38,660 nucleotides of DNA from Oscillospiraceae bacterium (GTDB lineage: Bacteria; Bacillota; Clostridia; Oscillospirales; Ruminococcaceae). The DNA lies in NCBI GenBank assembly GCA_031282245.1, contig JAITEB010000007.1, forward strand, positions 1 through 38,660, read 5' to 3'. How positions within the stretch are numbered: position 1 is the stretch's first letter; the number at the start of each line of letters is the position of its first letter. Made by a program: the position numbers and the translations under genes. Positions 16,466 through 24,009 of this stretch are shown here, in pieces. The notes below the pieces were generated by a model that had not been told where the DNA came from, made no database searches, and saw only the letters and a list, made by a program, of their open reading frames with translations.

Positions 16466-17170
16466 TCAGAAATTTTGTGGCAACCCGTGATTGATGTTAT
16501 AAATAATCAGTCCCGCCAGACAAAGCGAAACGACAAAAACCATACCGGCGCAAAGCGGCACGATGTTTTTTGTTCCATTGAAAGCCCTGAGTTCGCTTTC
16601 AGTAGTTTTTATAAGCCTGTGTCTGGCAAGGGCGTTGAAAACCGGCGGATAAAACGCAACCGTGAAAATCGAATTCAGCCCGTTTTTGAAAATATTGAAA
16701 GGCGTTATTGCCGGGAGAAGCAGGCCGGCGACCAATTTCTGAGAAACGCCCATATAAAAGGGTGTGACAAAATAATTGAACGCGACCATAAAAGCCGTCG
16801 CTGTGGCAGTTCCCACAAGCAGCCCGATTACAGCGTTTCTAAATGTGCGGTTTTTTCTGTAAATATAAGCCGCCGGGCATACAAAGCCCGCTGTCGCAAC
16901 AACGTTCATAAGAAAACCGATAATTTCCGTCGAGCTGATTGTAAGCATTTCAATCAGGCAAACCACAAGAGAAACAAGAACGCCCGGCAACGGACCGAAG
17001 ATAAACGCGCCTATCGCAATTACGACGCACTTTATTTCATAGGATAAAAAAGGCAGCGACGGTATGATAGGGGGAATTATCCTGCAAACCCAGACGGTAA
17101 CGAAAGCGATCGCCGACAGCATGGAAAGCATGGCAAGTTCTCGTGCGTCAATTTTTTTCACTCTTTGCAT
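16466..17170 (-). CDS. ribU: Riboflavin ECF transporter substrate-binding subunit RibU
   Basis: This 234-residue membrane protein binds riboflavin and works with the shared ECF energy module (EcfA, EcfA', EcfT) encoded elsewhere. About six membrane helices are visible, starting with LAMLSMLSAIAFVTVWVCRI and VVIAIGAFIFGPLPGVLVSL. The segment near the C-terminus is IVPLCAGMVFVVSLCLAGLI. The FMN riboswitch directly upstream is strong independent evidence for a riboflavin role. I chose ATG at 17168-17170, ten bases after GAGGT. A TTG three codons upstream would put the ribosome site too close. It is a single-gene unit ending in its own terminator. Confidence 0.93.
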   Translation of the reverse strand: MQRVKKIDARELAMLSMLSAIAFVTVWVCRIIPPIIPSLPFLSYEIKCVVIAIGAFIFGPLPGVLVSLVVCLIEMLTISSTEIIGFLMNVVATAGFVCPAAYIYRKNRTFRNAVIGLLVGTATATAFMVAFNYFVTPFYMGVSQKLVAGLLLPAITPFNIFKNGLNSIFTVAFYPPVFNALARHRLIKTTESELRAFNGTKNIVPLCAGMVFVVSLCLAGLIIYNINHGLPQNF

Positions 17171-17223
17171 TTCTAACAAAACCTCTTTTCTTTAATTTGC
17201 CGAAAAAGCAATAAATATATACA

Positions 17224-17258
17224 CAAAAAAAGATCCTGAGCCGCAAACGTCTCAGAAC
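17224..17258 (-). terminator. Riboswitch-controlled terminator in the ribU leader
   Basis: Minus strand: TTCTGAG pairs with CTCAGGA around a 9-base loop and is followed by CTTTTTTT. It lies between the FMN aptamer and ribU. A second hairpin, ATTTGCAT with ATGCAAAT (17266-17273 and 17281-17288), lies between the aptamer and this terminator and may take part in switching. Confidence 0.75.
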
Positions 17259-17296
17259 CAAAATAATTTGCATAACAGGCATGCAAATAAACACGT

Positions 17297-17428
17297 TTCT
17301 TTCATCCGGACTTTAACCGTCGGCAACGGAATCTAACCGTATTCGGCTCAAAAAAAGACAAGCTCGCGGGCTAAAGCGTCCAAAAAACGCCCATTACCGC
17401 CGGTGAGGACTTTCACCTCGCCCTGAAA
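17297..17428 (-). ncRNA. FMN riboswitch (RFN element)
   Basis: Minus strand, in order: TTTCAGGGCGAGGTGAAAGT, CCTCACCGGCGGTAATGG, GCCCGCGAGC, GGTTAGATTCCGTTGCCGAC, GGTTAAAGTCCGGATGAAAG. These are the conserved strands of the RFN aptamer. It binds flavin mononucleotide and, with the terminator at 17224-17258, would switch ribU off when FMN is abundant. Confidence 0.96.
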
Positions 17429-17690
17429 CACTCAATATCCAATTTTGAAATTATTATATAACAAGATTACATCTTTGTCAATAGCCGCAGCTATAGGTAT
17501 TTTATGCTTAAACACTATGGTCTGGAATTCTTTTTTATAATAATATATAATATATATTAACTATGGATTATTTATTAAATTATTGTAAATTAAACAGTGA
17601 AATAAAACCGATTATTCCGGCTCTGTATTCGTGGAGAGTATACAGAAAGGTTACTAAACTATAAACTATTTTTAAGGCAAGCCCTGTATA

Positions 17691-17719
17691 TTGACTGTTA
17701 TCAAATTATAATATATAAT
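17691..17719 (+). promoter_or_regulatory. Promoter upstream of the BY-kinase-like gene
   Basis: TTGACT (17691-17696), 17-bp spacer, TATAAT (17714-17719). It lies about 200 bp before the start at 17918. The interval 17430-17845 is AT-rich, and I see no gene or structured RNA in it apart from this promoter. Confidence 0.6.
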
Positions 17720-17917
17720 TTATTTAATAATTTATTGAATTTGTGGCCTTGCGTTTGCCGGCCGCAAACTAAACCCCGCAGCGGGCGATATTGTCCGTCC
17801 AAATTTTTTCGACAGATGATTAATATTTAAAACAGCTTAACGCGGTTGCTTGTTCAGTCTCACCCATGGGCGCCAAAGTCAAAGCCAAAATCCACGCTTA
17901 AGGAGCTCCAGTCAAAT

Positions 17918-18838
17918 ATGAACAAGGATTTAAGCCTTTCAAACAGCCACGCTATGCCCAAGCTGTCTAAGGCACGGACAAGCGCCGCAAAAAAAACATG
18001 GCCGGAGCCGCCGCAAAAAAAGGCGGGGAAGGAAAGTTCCTCCCCTTTATTAAACACAAGCGGGACAGCCGCCGCCCAGAAAACAAAAACTGTCCCCGAG
18101 AAAAAATTGCCCGCAAAAGCTGCCTCCTGGAACGCTCCGCGAAAAAAACAGGCCAGGCTTTCCTCAGCCGAAAAAAAAGAACGAAGGCGGCTGCTGGAGA
18201 TTAGAAAAAATCTTTTAACTTATACCAGAATAAACCCGGAAATTTTGGAAGCATACAAAACTATGCGGATAAACCTGCTGAACCTGATTTCGGAATGCGG
18301 CAGCAAAGTGGTTTTAGTCTCCGGGACAGGGGCGTACCCCTGCAAAACTCTGGTTTCGGCCAATTTAGCGCTCTCCCTGGCAAAGTCCGGCCACAGCGTT
18401 GCTCTTGTGGACGCGGACACGGACCATCCTTTTTTAAACAAGCTCCTCGGCATAAAAAACGCCGGGGGACTTTCGGAGTTCCTGGCGGGTAAAGAAGGCG
18501 AAAGGCCGCATATCATAGCGCTTGCGCCCAATATTGACGTGATGACGGCGGGTCGCGTAAAGGGCAGATATTTTGATCTGCTCGGCTCGGACAGAATGAA
18601 ACGCTTTATCGCGCTGCTGGAACGCTCTTACGAGTATGTGATTATAGATACGCCGCCTGTGGGTGTGAACTCGGACGCGCTGGCTATTTCCGACGCTTGC
18701 GCCGGGATTATTCTGGTTGTGAAACAGGCGCACACTACTTATGATATGCTTGATGGGGCAATACAGAAAATCAAGAAAGCCAAAGGAAATTTGCTTGGGG
18801 TAGTTATAGGGGATTATTCGCCGAAAGAGATGTATTGA
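17918..18838 (+). CDS. Tyrosine-kinase-like P-loop ATPase (CpsD/CapB relative) with altered P-loop
   Basis: The protein has 306 residues from the chosen ATG. Residues 1-95 are a basic Lys/Ala/Pro/Ser-rich, probably disordered tail. The rest resembles bacterial BY-kinases of the MinD/ParA fold: NPEILEAYKTMRINL (106-120), Walker A at 136-144, Walker A' LVDADTDHP (163-171), Walker B VIIDTPPVG (241-249). The Walker A reads GTGAYPCKT; the Gly before the Lys is replaced by Cys142, and the usual PGEGKS pattern is lost. The C-terminal Tyr cluster that BY-kinases phosphorylate is absent (end GDYSPKEMY). No membrane activator or polysaccharide genes are nearby. AAGGAG lies 12 bases before the ATG; a TTG at 17846 in frame would add 24 residues without a good ribosome site. 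It may be an inactive or regulatory relative. Function is unknown. Confidence 0.75.
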   Translation: MNKDLSLSNSHAMPKLSKARTSAAKKTWPEPPQKKAGKESSSPLLNTSGTAAAQKTKTVPEKKLPAKAASWNAPRKKQARLSSAEKKERRRLLEIRKNLLTYTRINPEILEAYKTMRINLLNLISECGSKVVLVSGTGAYPCKTLVSANLALSLAKSGHSVALVDADTDHPFLNKLLGIKNAGGLSEFLAGKEGERPHIIALAPNIDVMTAGRVKGRYFDLLGSDRMKRFIALLERSYEYVIIDTPPVGVNSDALAISDACAGIILVVKQAHTTYDMLDGAIQKIKKAKGNLLGVVIGDYSPKEMY

Positions 18839-18862
18839 TAGAATAGAAAGGGAAATAAAACC

Positions 18863-19333
18863 ATGCCAGAACAAAATAATAAAACAATCAGCGCAAACAA
18901 AAAAGCCCGGCACGATTATTTCGTGCTGGAAAGCTTTGAGGCCGGAATTGAGCTTTTCGGCACGGAGGTTAAATCAATCCGGGCGGGGAATGTCAATCTC
19001 AAAGACTCCTGGTGCACTGTCAAAGACGGCGAACTGTTTGTTTTGGGGATGCATGTCAGCCCCTACGAAAAAGGAAATATTTTTAACAGAGACCCCCTGC
19101 GCCAGCGGAAACTGCTAATGCGCAAAAAAGAAATCGCAAAGCTTTTTGGTAAAATTAAGATTGAGGGCTTGAGCCTTATTCCTCTTTCGCTTTATTTCAA
19201 GGGCTCGCGGGTCAAGCTTTCGCTGGGGCTTTGCAAGGGCAAAAAACTTTACGACAAGCGCGAGGACGCCGCAAGGCGCGATGCCGGGCGGGATATCGAC
19301 CGGGCGATGAAAGAGAGCAGAATGAGGGATTAA
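18863..19333 (+). CDS. smpB: SsrA-binding protein SmpB
   Basis: This 156-residue RNA-binding protein delivers tmRNA to stalled ribosomes in trans-translation. Typical sequence is seen throughout: KKARHDYFVLESFEAGIELF, GTEVKSIRAGNVNLKDSW, then GMHVSPYEKGNIFNRDPLR, and the basic tail GKKLYDKREDAARRDAGRDI, which enters the ribosome. Length is normal. AAAGGGA precedes the ATG. It follows the kinase-like gene by 24 bp and may share its transcript. I found no tmRNA gene next to it. Confidence 0.98.
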   Translation: MPEQNNKTISANKKARHDYFVLESFEAGIELFGTEVKSIRAGNVNLKDSWCTVKDGELFVLGMHVSPYEKGNIFNRDPLRQRKLLMRKKEIAKLFGKIKIEGLSLIPLSLYFKGSRVKLSLGLCKGKKLYDKREDAARRDAGRDIDRAMKESRMRD

Positions 19334-19375
19334 ATTAACAGGGGCGCCCGCGGCGACTGCCCCTGTTAATTTTTT
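19334..19375 (+). terminator. Terminator of smpB
   Basis: A perfect 12-bp stem ATTAACAGGGGC (19334-19345) with GCCCCTGTTAAT (19359-19370) is followed by a T tract. It starts right after the smpB stop. Confidence 0.93.
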
Positions 19376-19404
19376 ACAGATTTCTGAATAAAATATAAAC
19401 CGAA

Positions 19405-20922
19405 CTAAGCCGTTATTTTCACGCTTTTCGCGATGGCCTCCAGTTCCGCGTCCGTTACTGAGTCATAGTCCAGCTCTATTGCTGTATAACGCTTCAAGTC
19501 CAGGTTATAGGCCAGAATTCCCCTGTTGTAGTAGACCGTCCGCGGGTCGCCCTCAACAGTCTCCGCTTTGAAGTGCGTCAAATCTCTGCCCGGAATGCTT
19601 TGGTCAATCCAGTCGCTTCTATAATAAACAAGATCTGTGGCCGCGCCCTCGCTTTCGGATTCAGAAACGACTTTGTATTCTGCCCCCCAGCTATACATGC
19701 TGCCCAGCATAAAACCCTGATAAAGCGCGCGATAGTTCACTGAGCGGTTTTCTTTGAAAGCGTCAATATCGCCCTCGGGGACAGCTTCAAAATTGATAAA
19801 CGAGATTGCCCCGACTGTTCCGCCGTCTTTGCTGATATTGAGCGCAGCGTTCCCGGGCGCCGGATTTACAGCCCAACTATCAATGCCAAGATACCCCGCC
19901 GACGCGTCGAAAGTGTCCAGAATCTCAAAGCCCGCGGGCAGCTCCATGTTTACTGTATAATCACCGAATTTTACGCCGGAATTTCCTGCGGCGGGATTGC
20001 CCGCGCAGCCCGCGATTATCGCCGCCGCCAGAACGAGCGAAAGCGCAAGCGCCGCCGGCGAATACTTCTTGAATTTCATAATATTTTTCACCCTCACTGA
20101 AATATTTCCTTCGCCGAAAGCCAGCGGGCTTGCGTTGAAGGTGTGTCTCGCCGCCATAAACAGCAGCAAAAGCGAATACGGCTTTTTGATTTCCCCGCCC
20201 AGCTCTTTCATCACGCGCTCGTCGCAGGACAGTTCCATATCGGCGCTCATCAGCGCAAAGGCCAGCCACACCAGAGGGTTAAACCAGTGCAGGCAGAGCA
20301 CAAAAAACGCCGCAAGCTTTATAATATGATCCCCGCGCCTGATGTGAACACGCTCGTGGCAGAGGATATAATTTTTGTCCTCGCCCTTCAGCCCGGCGGG
20401 AATATATATCTTTGCCCTGAAAAAACCCAGCACAAACGGCGATTTTAAATTTTCGACCTCGTAAACGCATTCGCCGGCAAATCCGGCGCCGCGGAGCTTG
20501 TACCTGAGCAAAATTATAGAAGCTATACTGTAAGCCAGCATTGCGGCAATGCCCGCCAGCCAAACGACCGCGCCGATAGAAACATAAATCTGCATAGGAT
20601 TTGCGCTGTATATTGGACTTGCGGCGGGAAGCCCGGAGTTCACCGCCGCGTCGACGGCGGCAATTCCCGTATTTATTCCCGGCCGCGGCATCATCTCGAT
20701 ATTCTGCGGAATGGGGTTTGCATTAAACGGCAAAAAGCTGAAAACAGTCTGAAACGAAAACGGGCAAAGCAGCCGGAACCCCACTATCGACCAGAGCGCA
20801 TATGAAACATACTTCGGCGCCATTCTGAGAAAAAATCTTGCCGCAGTTATCACTAGAATTACAAAAGAGGCCGTAAAACTCATATTAAGCACGGTTAAAA
20901 AAACGCTGTTAATAAAAATCAA
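19405..20922 (-). CDS. BlaR1/MecR1-like M56 membrane metallopeptidase
   Basis: This 505-residue sensor protease has four membrane segments in its N-terminal half (first FTASFVILVITAARFFL, another AVVWLAGIAAMLAYSIASII). The zinc site HERVH (189-193) sits in YILCHERVHIRRGDHIIK, with SADMELSCDERV further on as the third-ligand region. A last membrane segment (ALALSLVLAAAIIAGCAG) precedes an extracellular domain of about 180 residues. This domain does not resemble the penicillin-binding sensor of true BlaR1: I see no SxxK/SxN/KTG set. The inducer is therefore probably not a beta-lactam. The start is TTG, overlapping the blaI-like stop by two bases, so expression is coupled. In the known system the protease, once triggered, leads to cleavage of the repressor. 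Confidence 0.9.
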   Translation of the reverse strand: MIFINSVFLTVLNMSFTASFVILVITAARFFLRMAPKYVSYALWSIVGFRLLCPFSFQTVFSFLPFNANPIPQNIEMMPRPGINTGIAAVDAAVNSGLPAASPIYSANPMQIYVSIGAVVWLAGIAAMLAYSIASIILLRYKLRGAGFAGECVYEVENLKSPFVLGFFRAKIYIPAGLKGEDKNYILCHERVHIRRGDHIIKLAAFFVLCLHWFNPLVWLAFALMSADMELSCDERVMKELGGEIKKPYSLLLLFMAARHTFNASPLAFGEGNISVRVKNIMKFKKYSPAALALSLVLAAAIIAGCAGNPAAGNSGVKFGDYTVNMELPAGFEILDTFDASAGYLGIDSWAVNPAPGNAALNISKDGGTVGAISFINFEAVPEGDIDAFKENRSVNYRALYQGFMLGSMYSWGAEYKVVSESESEGAATDLVYYRSDWIDQSIPGRDLTHFKAETVEGDPRTVYYNRGILAYNLDLKRYTAIELDYDSVTDAELEAIAKSVKITA

Positions 20923-21281
20923 CCCTCCCTGTATTCATCAATCAGTTTTTTAAGCTCTTCCGCCTGCTTTGCGCTCAGGCGCCCTCCGCCGATAAACGCC
21001 GCCAGAAATTTGGGCAAAGAACCTCCGAAAGCGCTTTTTACAAGGCTGCGGCTTTGGCCGGCATAAAATTCATCTTTTTTTATTAGAGCCGAAACAATAG
21101 AATCTTCGTTTTTGAAAACGCCCTTTCTGCAAAGTTTTTTGAGCACTGTGTATGTTGTGGATTTTTTCCACTTCATCTCTTTCTCGGACAGCTTCACAAG
21201 CTCGCCGGAGGAAATCGGCTCGCTGTTCCATATAAGCTCGGCGAATTTTGCCTCCGCCGGAGCCAGTTCGTAAGTATTCAC
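20919..21281 (-). CDS. BlaI/MecI-family transcriptional repressor
   Basis: This 120-residue winged-helix repressor opens with LAPAEAKFAELIWNSEPISS and has the recognition region KKSTTYTVLKKLCRKGVFK. The dimerisation and cleavage part follows (LVKSAFGGSLPKFLAAFIGG). Length is typical of BlaI. It is the first gene of a two-gene operon with the BlaR1-like protease. A perfect 7-7-7 dyad lies inside its promoter, so it most likely represses its own operon until the protease partner inactivates it. Other targets, if any, are not visible in the window. Confidence 0.94.
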   Translation of the reverse strand: MNTYELAPAEAKFAELIWNSEPISSGELVKLSEKEMKWKKSTTYTVLKKLCRKGVFKNEDSIVSALIKKDEFYAGQSRSLVKSAFGGSLPKFLAAFIGGGRLSAKQAEELKKLIDEYREG

Positions 21282-21331
21282 TTTTTTCTCCCTTCTGGTT
21301 TTTGTGGTCTATTAGCTATAAACCCCACTGT

Positions 21332-21360
21332 CAGTCTATAACAAATAGACTGATTTGTCA
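21332..21360 (-). promoter_or_regulatory. Promoter and operator of the BlaI/BlaR1-like operon
   Basis: CAGTCTA (21332-21338), 7-bp centre, TAGACTG (21346-21352) is a perfect inverted repeat. On the minus strand TTGACA (just outside the repeat, about 21356-21361), a 17-bp spacer and TAGACT form the promoter, so the operator covers the spacer and the -10 box. Confidence 0.75.
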
Positions 21361-21392
21361 ACCATTATTTTTATTCCTGGGATAGGTATTTA

Positions 21393-21439
21393 CAGGCGCA
21401 AAAAAAACCGCCTTGCAGAAAGCGGTTTTTTTGCGCCTG
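21393..21439 (-). terminator. Terminator of the GPH symporter gene
   Basis: An 18-bp near-perfect stem with CAGGCGC and GCGCCTG at the base, an A8/T7 tract and CCGC/GCGG at the top has a short loop. It ends 18 bp past the symporter stop. Confidence 0.88.
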
Positions 21440-21457
21440 CTTTTAGCATACGGCGCG

Positions 21458-22837
21458 TCAGTCGGCCCTAATGTCTCCTCTCGCCTTGAGTTCGGCAAGG
21501 ATCTGGCTGTATTTCTCCGCGTCGATTTTATATTTTGCCCGGTATATGAAAAAGCTCACCGCAATCACAGCCAGGGGGAAAATCATCATTGCGCCCTTGA
21601 GGGTGAAAATTCCCCCGGCGGTCACATCGGCGGGACTTGCGGCTTCGTTTATGCCGGAGATGATGGCCACCAGCATGACGACGCCGTTCGCAATTGCCGC
21701 CCCAAGTTTGTTAATCAGGGGCTGAACGGAAAAAGTCACGCTCTCGTTGCGCTTGCCGAGCTTCCACTGTCCGTATTCGATTGTGTCCGCAAGGAACATC
21801 AGCATCAGAATCTGGATAAACGCTTCGCCGACAAAAAGCAGAACGGCCGCGGCGCCTATTATAATCATGTTCAGCGGCGCGAGAAAAAATATTATATAGC
21901 CCAGCGCCACCAGGCCGGTAGCGAAGGCAAAAAGCTTTTCGCGGCTGAAACTTTTGCTCACTGTTGGGAAAACCGCTATCGCCGCAATCTGCGACACGCC
22001 CAGCACGGCGGCAAAAGCAGAGTACATGCCTTCGTTCCGGAAAACGTATTTAAAATAATAAGTGCCGAAGCTGGTGGTGGTCATGTAACCGATCATGAAC
22101 AGCGACATGGACACGACGACCCACAAAAGCTGGTCGTTTCTGCCGATAGCCCGGAACATGTCGCTCAGTGAAGTCTTCCCTTCCTGCTTGAAATAATTTT
22201 CTTTTTCTTTGACGCCAAAAACAGTGAAGCACAAAAAGCCCAGCATCAGAACGCTTGTTATCACCGCAAAAATAAACCAGGCGCTTTTTGCGCTGCCCAC
22301 GGCTTCGCCCATCGCCGATGTGGCGGGCAGTATCAGCACAACAACCGCAAAAAGCCCTATGTTTGCGCAGTTGCGCGCAACAGCGCCGATTTTTTCCCGC
22401 GCTTTCTGGTCAGTCGAAAGCGACGGCAGCATTGACCAGTAGGCTATGTCGTTCCAGCCATAGAATATGTCCCAGCTCAGGTAAAAAAAACCGAAAACAA
22501 GCGCCAAAGCCCAGCCTTTCAGTCCCAGATCCGTGAACATAAGAATAAGCGCTATTGCGGCGCCGAAAGCCCCGATAACTATTCCGGGCTTGAACTTGCC
22601 CCATCTTGATTTTGTATTGTCCACGACGACGCCCATGACAGGGTCGTTAAAGGCGTCGAAAATCCGCAGGACGGTCAGAACCACTGTCATGAGCGCCATT
22701 GTGCTGTTCGGAAGATCCAGAACCTCAGTCAGGTAATATGTCAGGAACATGCTTTCCATTGAGTAAAACATGTCGCGCCCGATTGTGCCCAGCCCGAAAA
22801 ACCATTTGTTGCGCTTGTCCGTCAGCTGTGTTTGCAT
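21458..22837 (-). CDS. GPH-family (MelB-type) sugar:cation symporter
   Basis: This 459-residue transporter of the glycoside-pentoside-hexuronide family has about 12 membrane helices. Family features are FGLGTIGRDMFYSMESMFLT at the N-terminus and the first-loop motif RIFDAFNDPVMGVVVDNTKS with the cation-site Asp residues. MLPSLSTDQKAREKIGAVAR is the conserved cytoplasmic loop between helices 4 and 5, and the late loop is ADTIEYGQWKLGKRNESVTF. The substrate is not readable from sequence; members carry melibiose, xylosides or glucuronides. It is transcribed in the same direction as rseP, 83 bp downstream. A hairpin in that gap and a fresh ribosome site suggest partly separate expression. It is not adjacent to a glycosidase gene. 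Confidence 0.92.
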   Translation of the reverse strand: MQTQLTDKRNKWFFGLGTIGRDMFYSMESMFLTYYLTEVLDLPNSTMALMTVVLTVLRIFDAFNDPVMGVVVDNTKSRWGKFKPGIVIGAFGAAIALILMFTDLGLKGWALALVFGFFYLSWDIFYGWNDIAYWSMLPSLSTDQKAREKIGAVARNCANIGLFAVVVLILPATSAMGEAVGSAKSAWFIFAVITSVLMLGFLCFTVFGVKEKENYFKQEGKTSLSDMFRAIGRNDQLLWVVVSMSLFMIGYMTTTSFGTYYFKYVFRNEGMYSAFAAVLGVSQIAAIAVFPTVSKSFSREKLFAFATGLVALGYIIFFLAPLNMIIIGAAAVLLFVGEAFIQILMLMFLADTIEYGQWKLGKRNESVTFSVQPLINKLGAAIANGVVMLVAIISGINEAASPADVTAGGIFTLKGAMMIFPLAVIAVSFFIYRAKYKIDAEKYSQILAELKARGDIRAD

Positions 22838-22889
22838 TTTTTCTCTCCTTCCAAAATTTTATGTATTCGCGGATATTCCTGCGGATGCG

Positions 22890-22912
22890 AGGGGCGGCAA
22901 TTTGCCGCCCCT
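22890..22912. terminator. Hairpin after rseP
   Basis: AGGGGCGGCAA (22890-22900) and TTGCCGCCCCT (22902-22912) form a near-continuous palindrome. No T tract follows on the minus strand, so it may be a weak terminator or mRNA-end stabiliser between rseP and the symporter gene. Confidence 0.5.
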
Positions 22913-22920
22913 GCCTGAAT

Positions 22921-23982
22921 TTACGGCTTTATCAGCTTCCCGACATCGCTTATCGTCACAACAATCATCAGCGTGAGCAGCAGCGCCATACCGACGGCGT
23001 TGATCGCCGTCTCGTATTTCTGCGGGACGGGCTTGCGGCGTATCTTCTCGACGAGCAGAAAGACCAGCCGCCCGCCGTCCAGCGCGGGGAAAGGCAGCAA
23101 ATTGAAAACCCCCACGTTTATACTTATCATCATCACCATAAAGAGATAATTTTCCAGCGCCTCCCGGAAGTTGAAAGCCTGCCCCGCCGGGTTCGTAATC
23201 GCGCCGCCTATCGCCGACGTTACCCCTATGGGTCCCGAAAGGTCGTTTATGCCATATTTGCCGCGCAGCAGGTCAAAAACCGAAACCCACACCGTCCGCG
23301 CAATAGTTAACGAGTTGTAAAAACCCTGCCTTATAGTGGTAAAAAAATTCTTCTGGCGCGGATAAACTTTAAAATCAAGAATAAGGCTCTGCCTGCCCGT
23401 CTCCTCGTCTGTGAAGGTTTTGAATTCAACCCTGTCGAATTTAATGCGCTCGCCGTCCCGGATAACTTCAAACTGCGCAAAACCGTCGTCATCGCGGAGC
23501 ATTTCAAACATCAAATCCATATCTGCGTGAATCCTCGCCCCGTTTATTTTGTAAATATCGTCCCCGGCCTGAAGAACTTTGCTGCTTGTCGCGCCTTCGC
23601 CGAAAGTTGCGATTGTCGTGGAAGCGAAAACGTCCTGCATAGAAGCAATGCCCGTCGCGACGGCCAGCCCCATGAGTATATTCATTGCGGCCCCGCCGAC
23701 CAGAACTGTCGCGCGTTTCCACAGTTTCTGCCGCCCGAAGGAGCGCGGGTCGGCGCTTTCTTCAGTTTCGCCCTCCATAAGGACATAGCCGCCTATGGGA
23801 AAAAGGTGAAGGCCGTACTGCGTTTCGCCTTTGCCAAACTTAAACAAAGCCGGACCCATGCCCATTGCAAACTCGTTTACTTTAATTTTAAAAATTTTCG
23901 CCGCGACAAAATGCCCGACCTCGTGGATGAAAATAATCAGTCCAAAAGTAAGCACGGCAAGCAGAATTGATATAATACTCAT
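22921..23982 (-). CDS. rseP: RIP site-2 zinc metalloprotease RseP
   Basis: This 353-residue intramembrane protease has the zinc motif HEVGH (His20, Glu21, His24) in the first helix (LTFGLIIFIHEVGHFVAAKI). The conserved MGMGPALFKFGKGETQYGLH loop follows. A PDZ domain lies in the middle (ATSSKVLQAGDDIYKINGAR and following). The second active-site motif is NLLPFPALDGGRLVFLL near residue 300. Homologues release membrane-bound anti-sigma factors and clear signal peptides. It is the last gene of the cdsA-dxr-rseP run, 27 bp after dxr, an order conserved in many Firmicutes. Confidence 0.97.
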   Translation of the reverse strand: MSIISILLAVLTFGLIIFIHEVGHFVAAKIFKIKVNEFAMGMGPALFKFGKGETQYGLHLFPIGGYVLMEGETEESADPRSFGRQKLWKRATVLVGGAAMNILMGLAVATGIASMQDVFASTTIATFGEGATSSKVLQAGDDIYKINGARIHADMDLMFEMLRDDDGFAQFEVIRDGERIKFDRVEFKTFTDEETGRQSLILDFKVYPRQKNFFTTIRQGFYNSLTIARTVWVSVFDLLRGKYGINDLSGPIGVTSAIGGAITNPAGQAFNFREALENYLFMVMMISINVGVFNLLPFPALDGGRLVFLLVEKIRRKPVPQKYETAINAVGMALLLTLMIVVTISDVGKLIKP

Positions 23983-24009
23983 TTTTTACCTCTTTTCAAA
24001 ACGCTTATT

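Noticed and set aside
17866-17901. Short ORF (MGAKVKAKIHA) ending at the ribosome site of the BY-kinase-like gene
   Set aside because: A leader peptide for coupling was considered, but it has no ribosome site of its own and its composition gives no attenuation signal.
18863-19405. tmRNA (ssrA) gene next to smpB
   Set aside because: Only a 12-bp stem terminator follows smpB. No tRNA-like ends or tag-peptide frame are seen.
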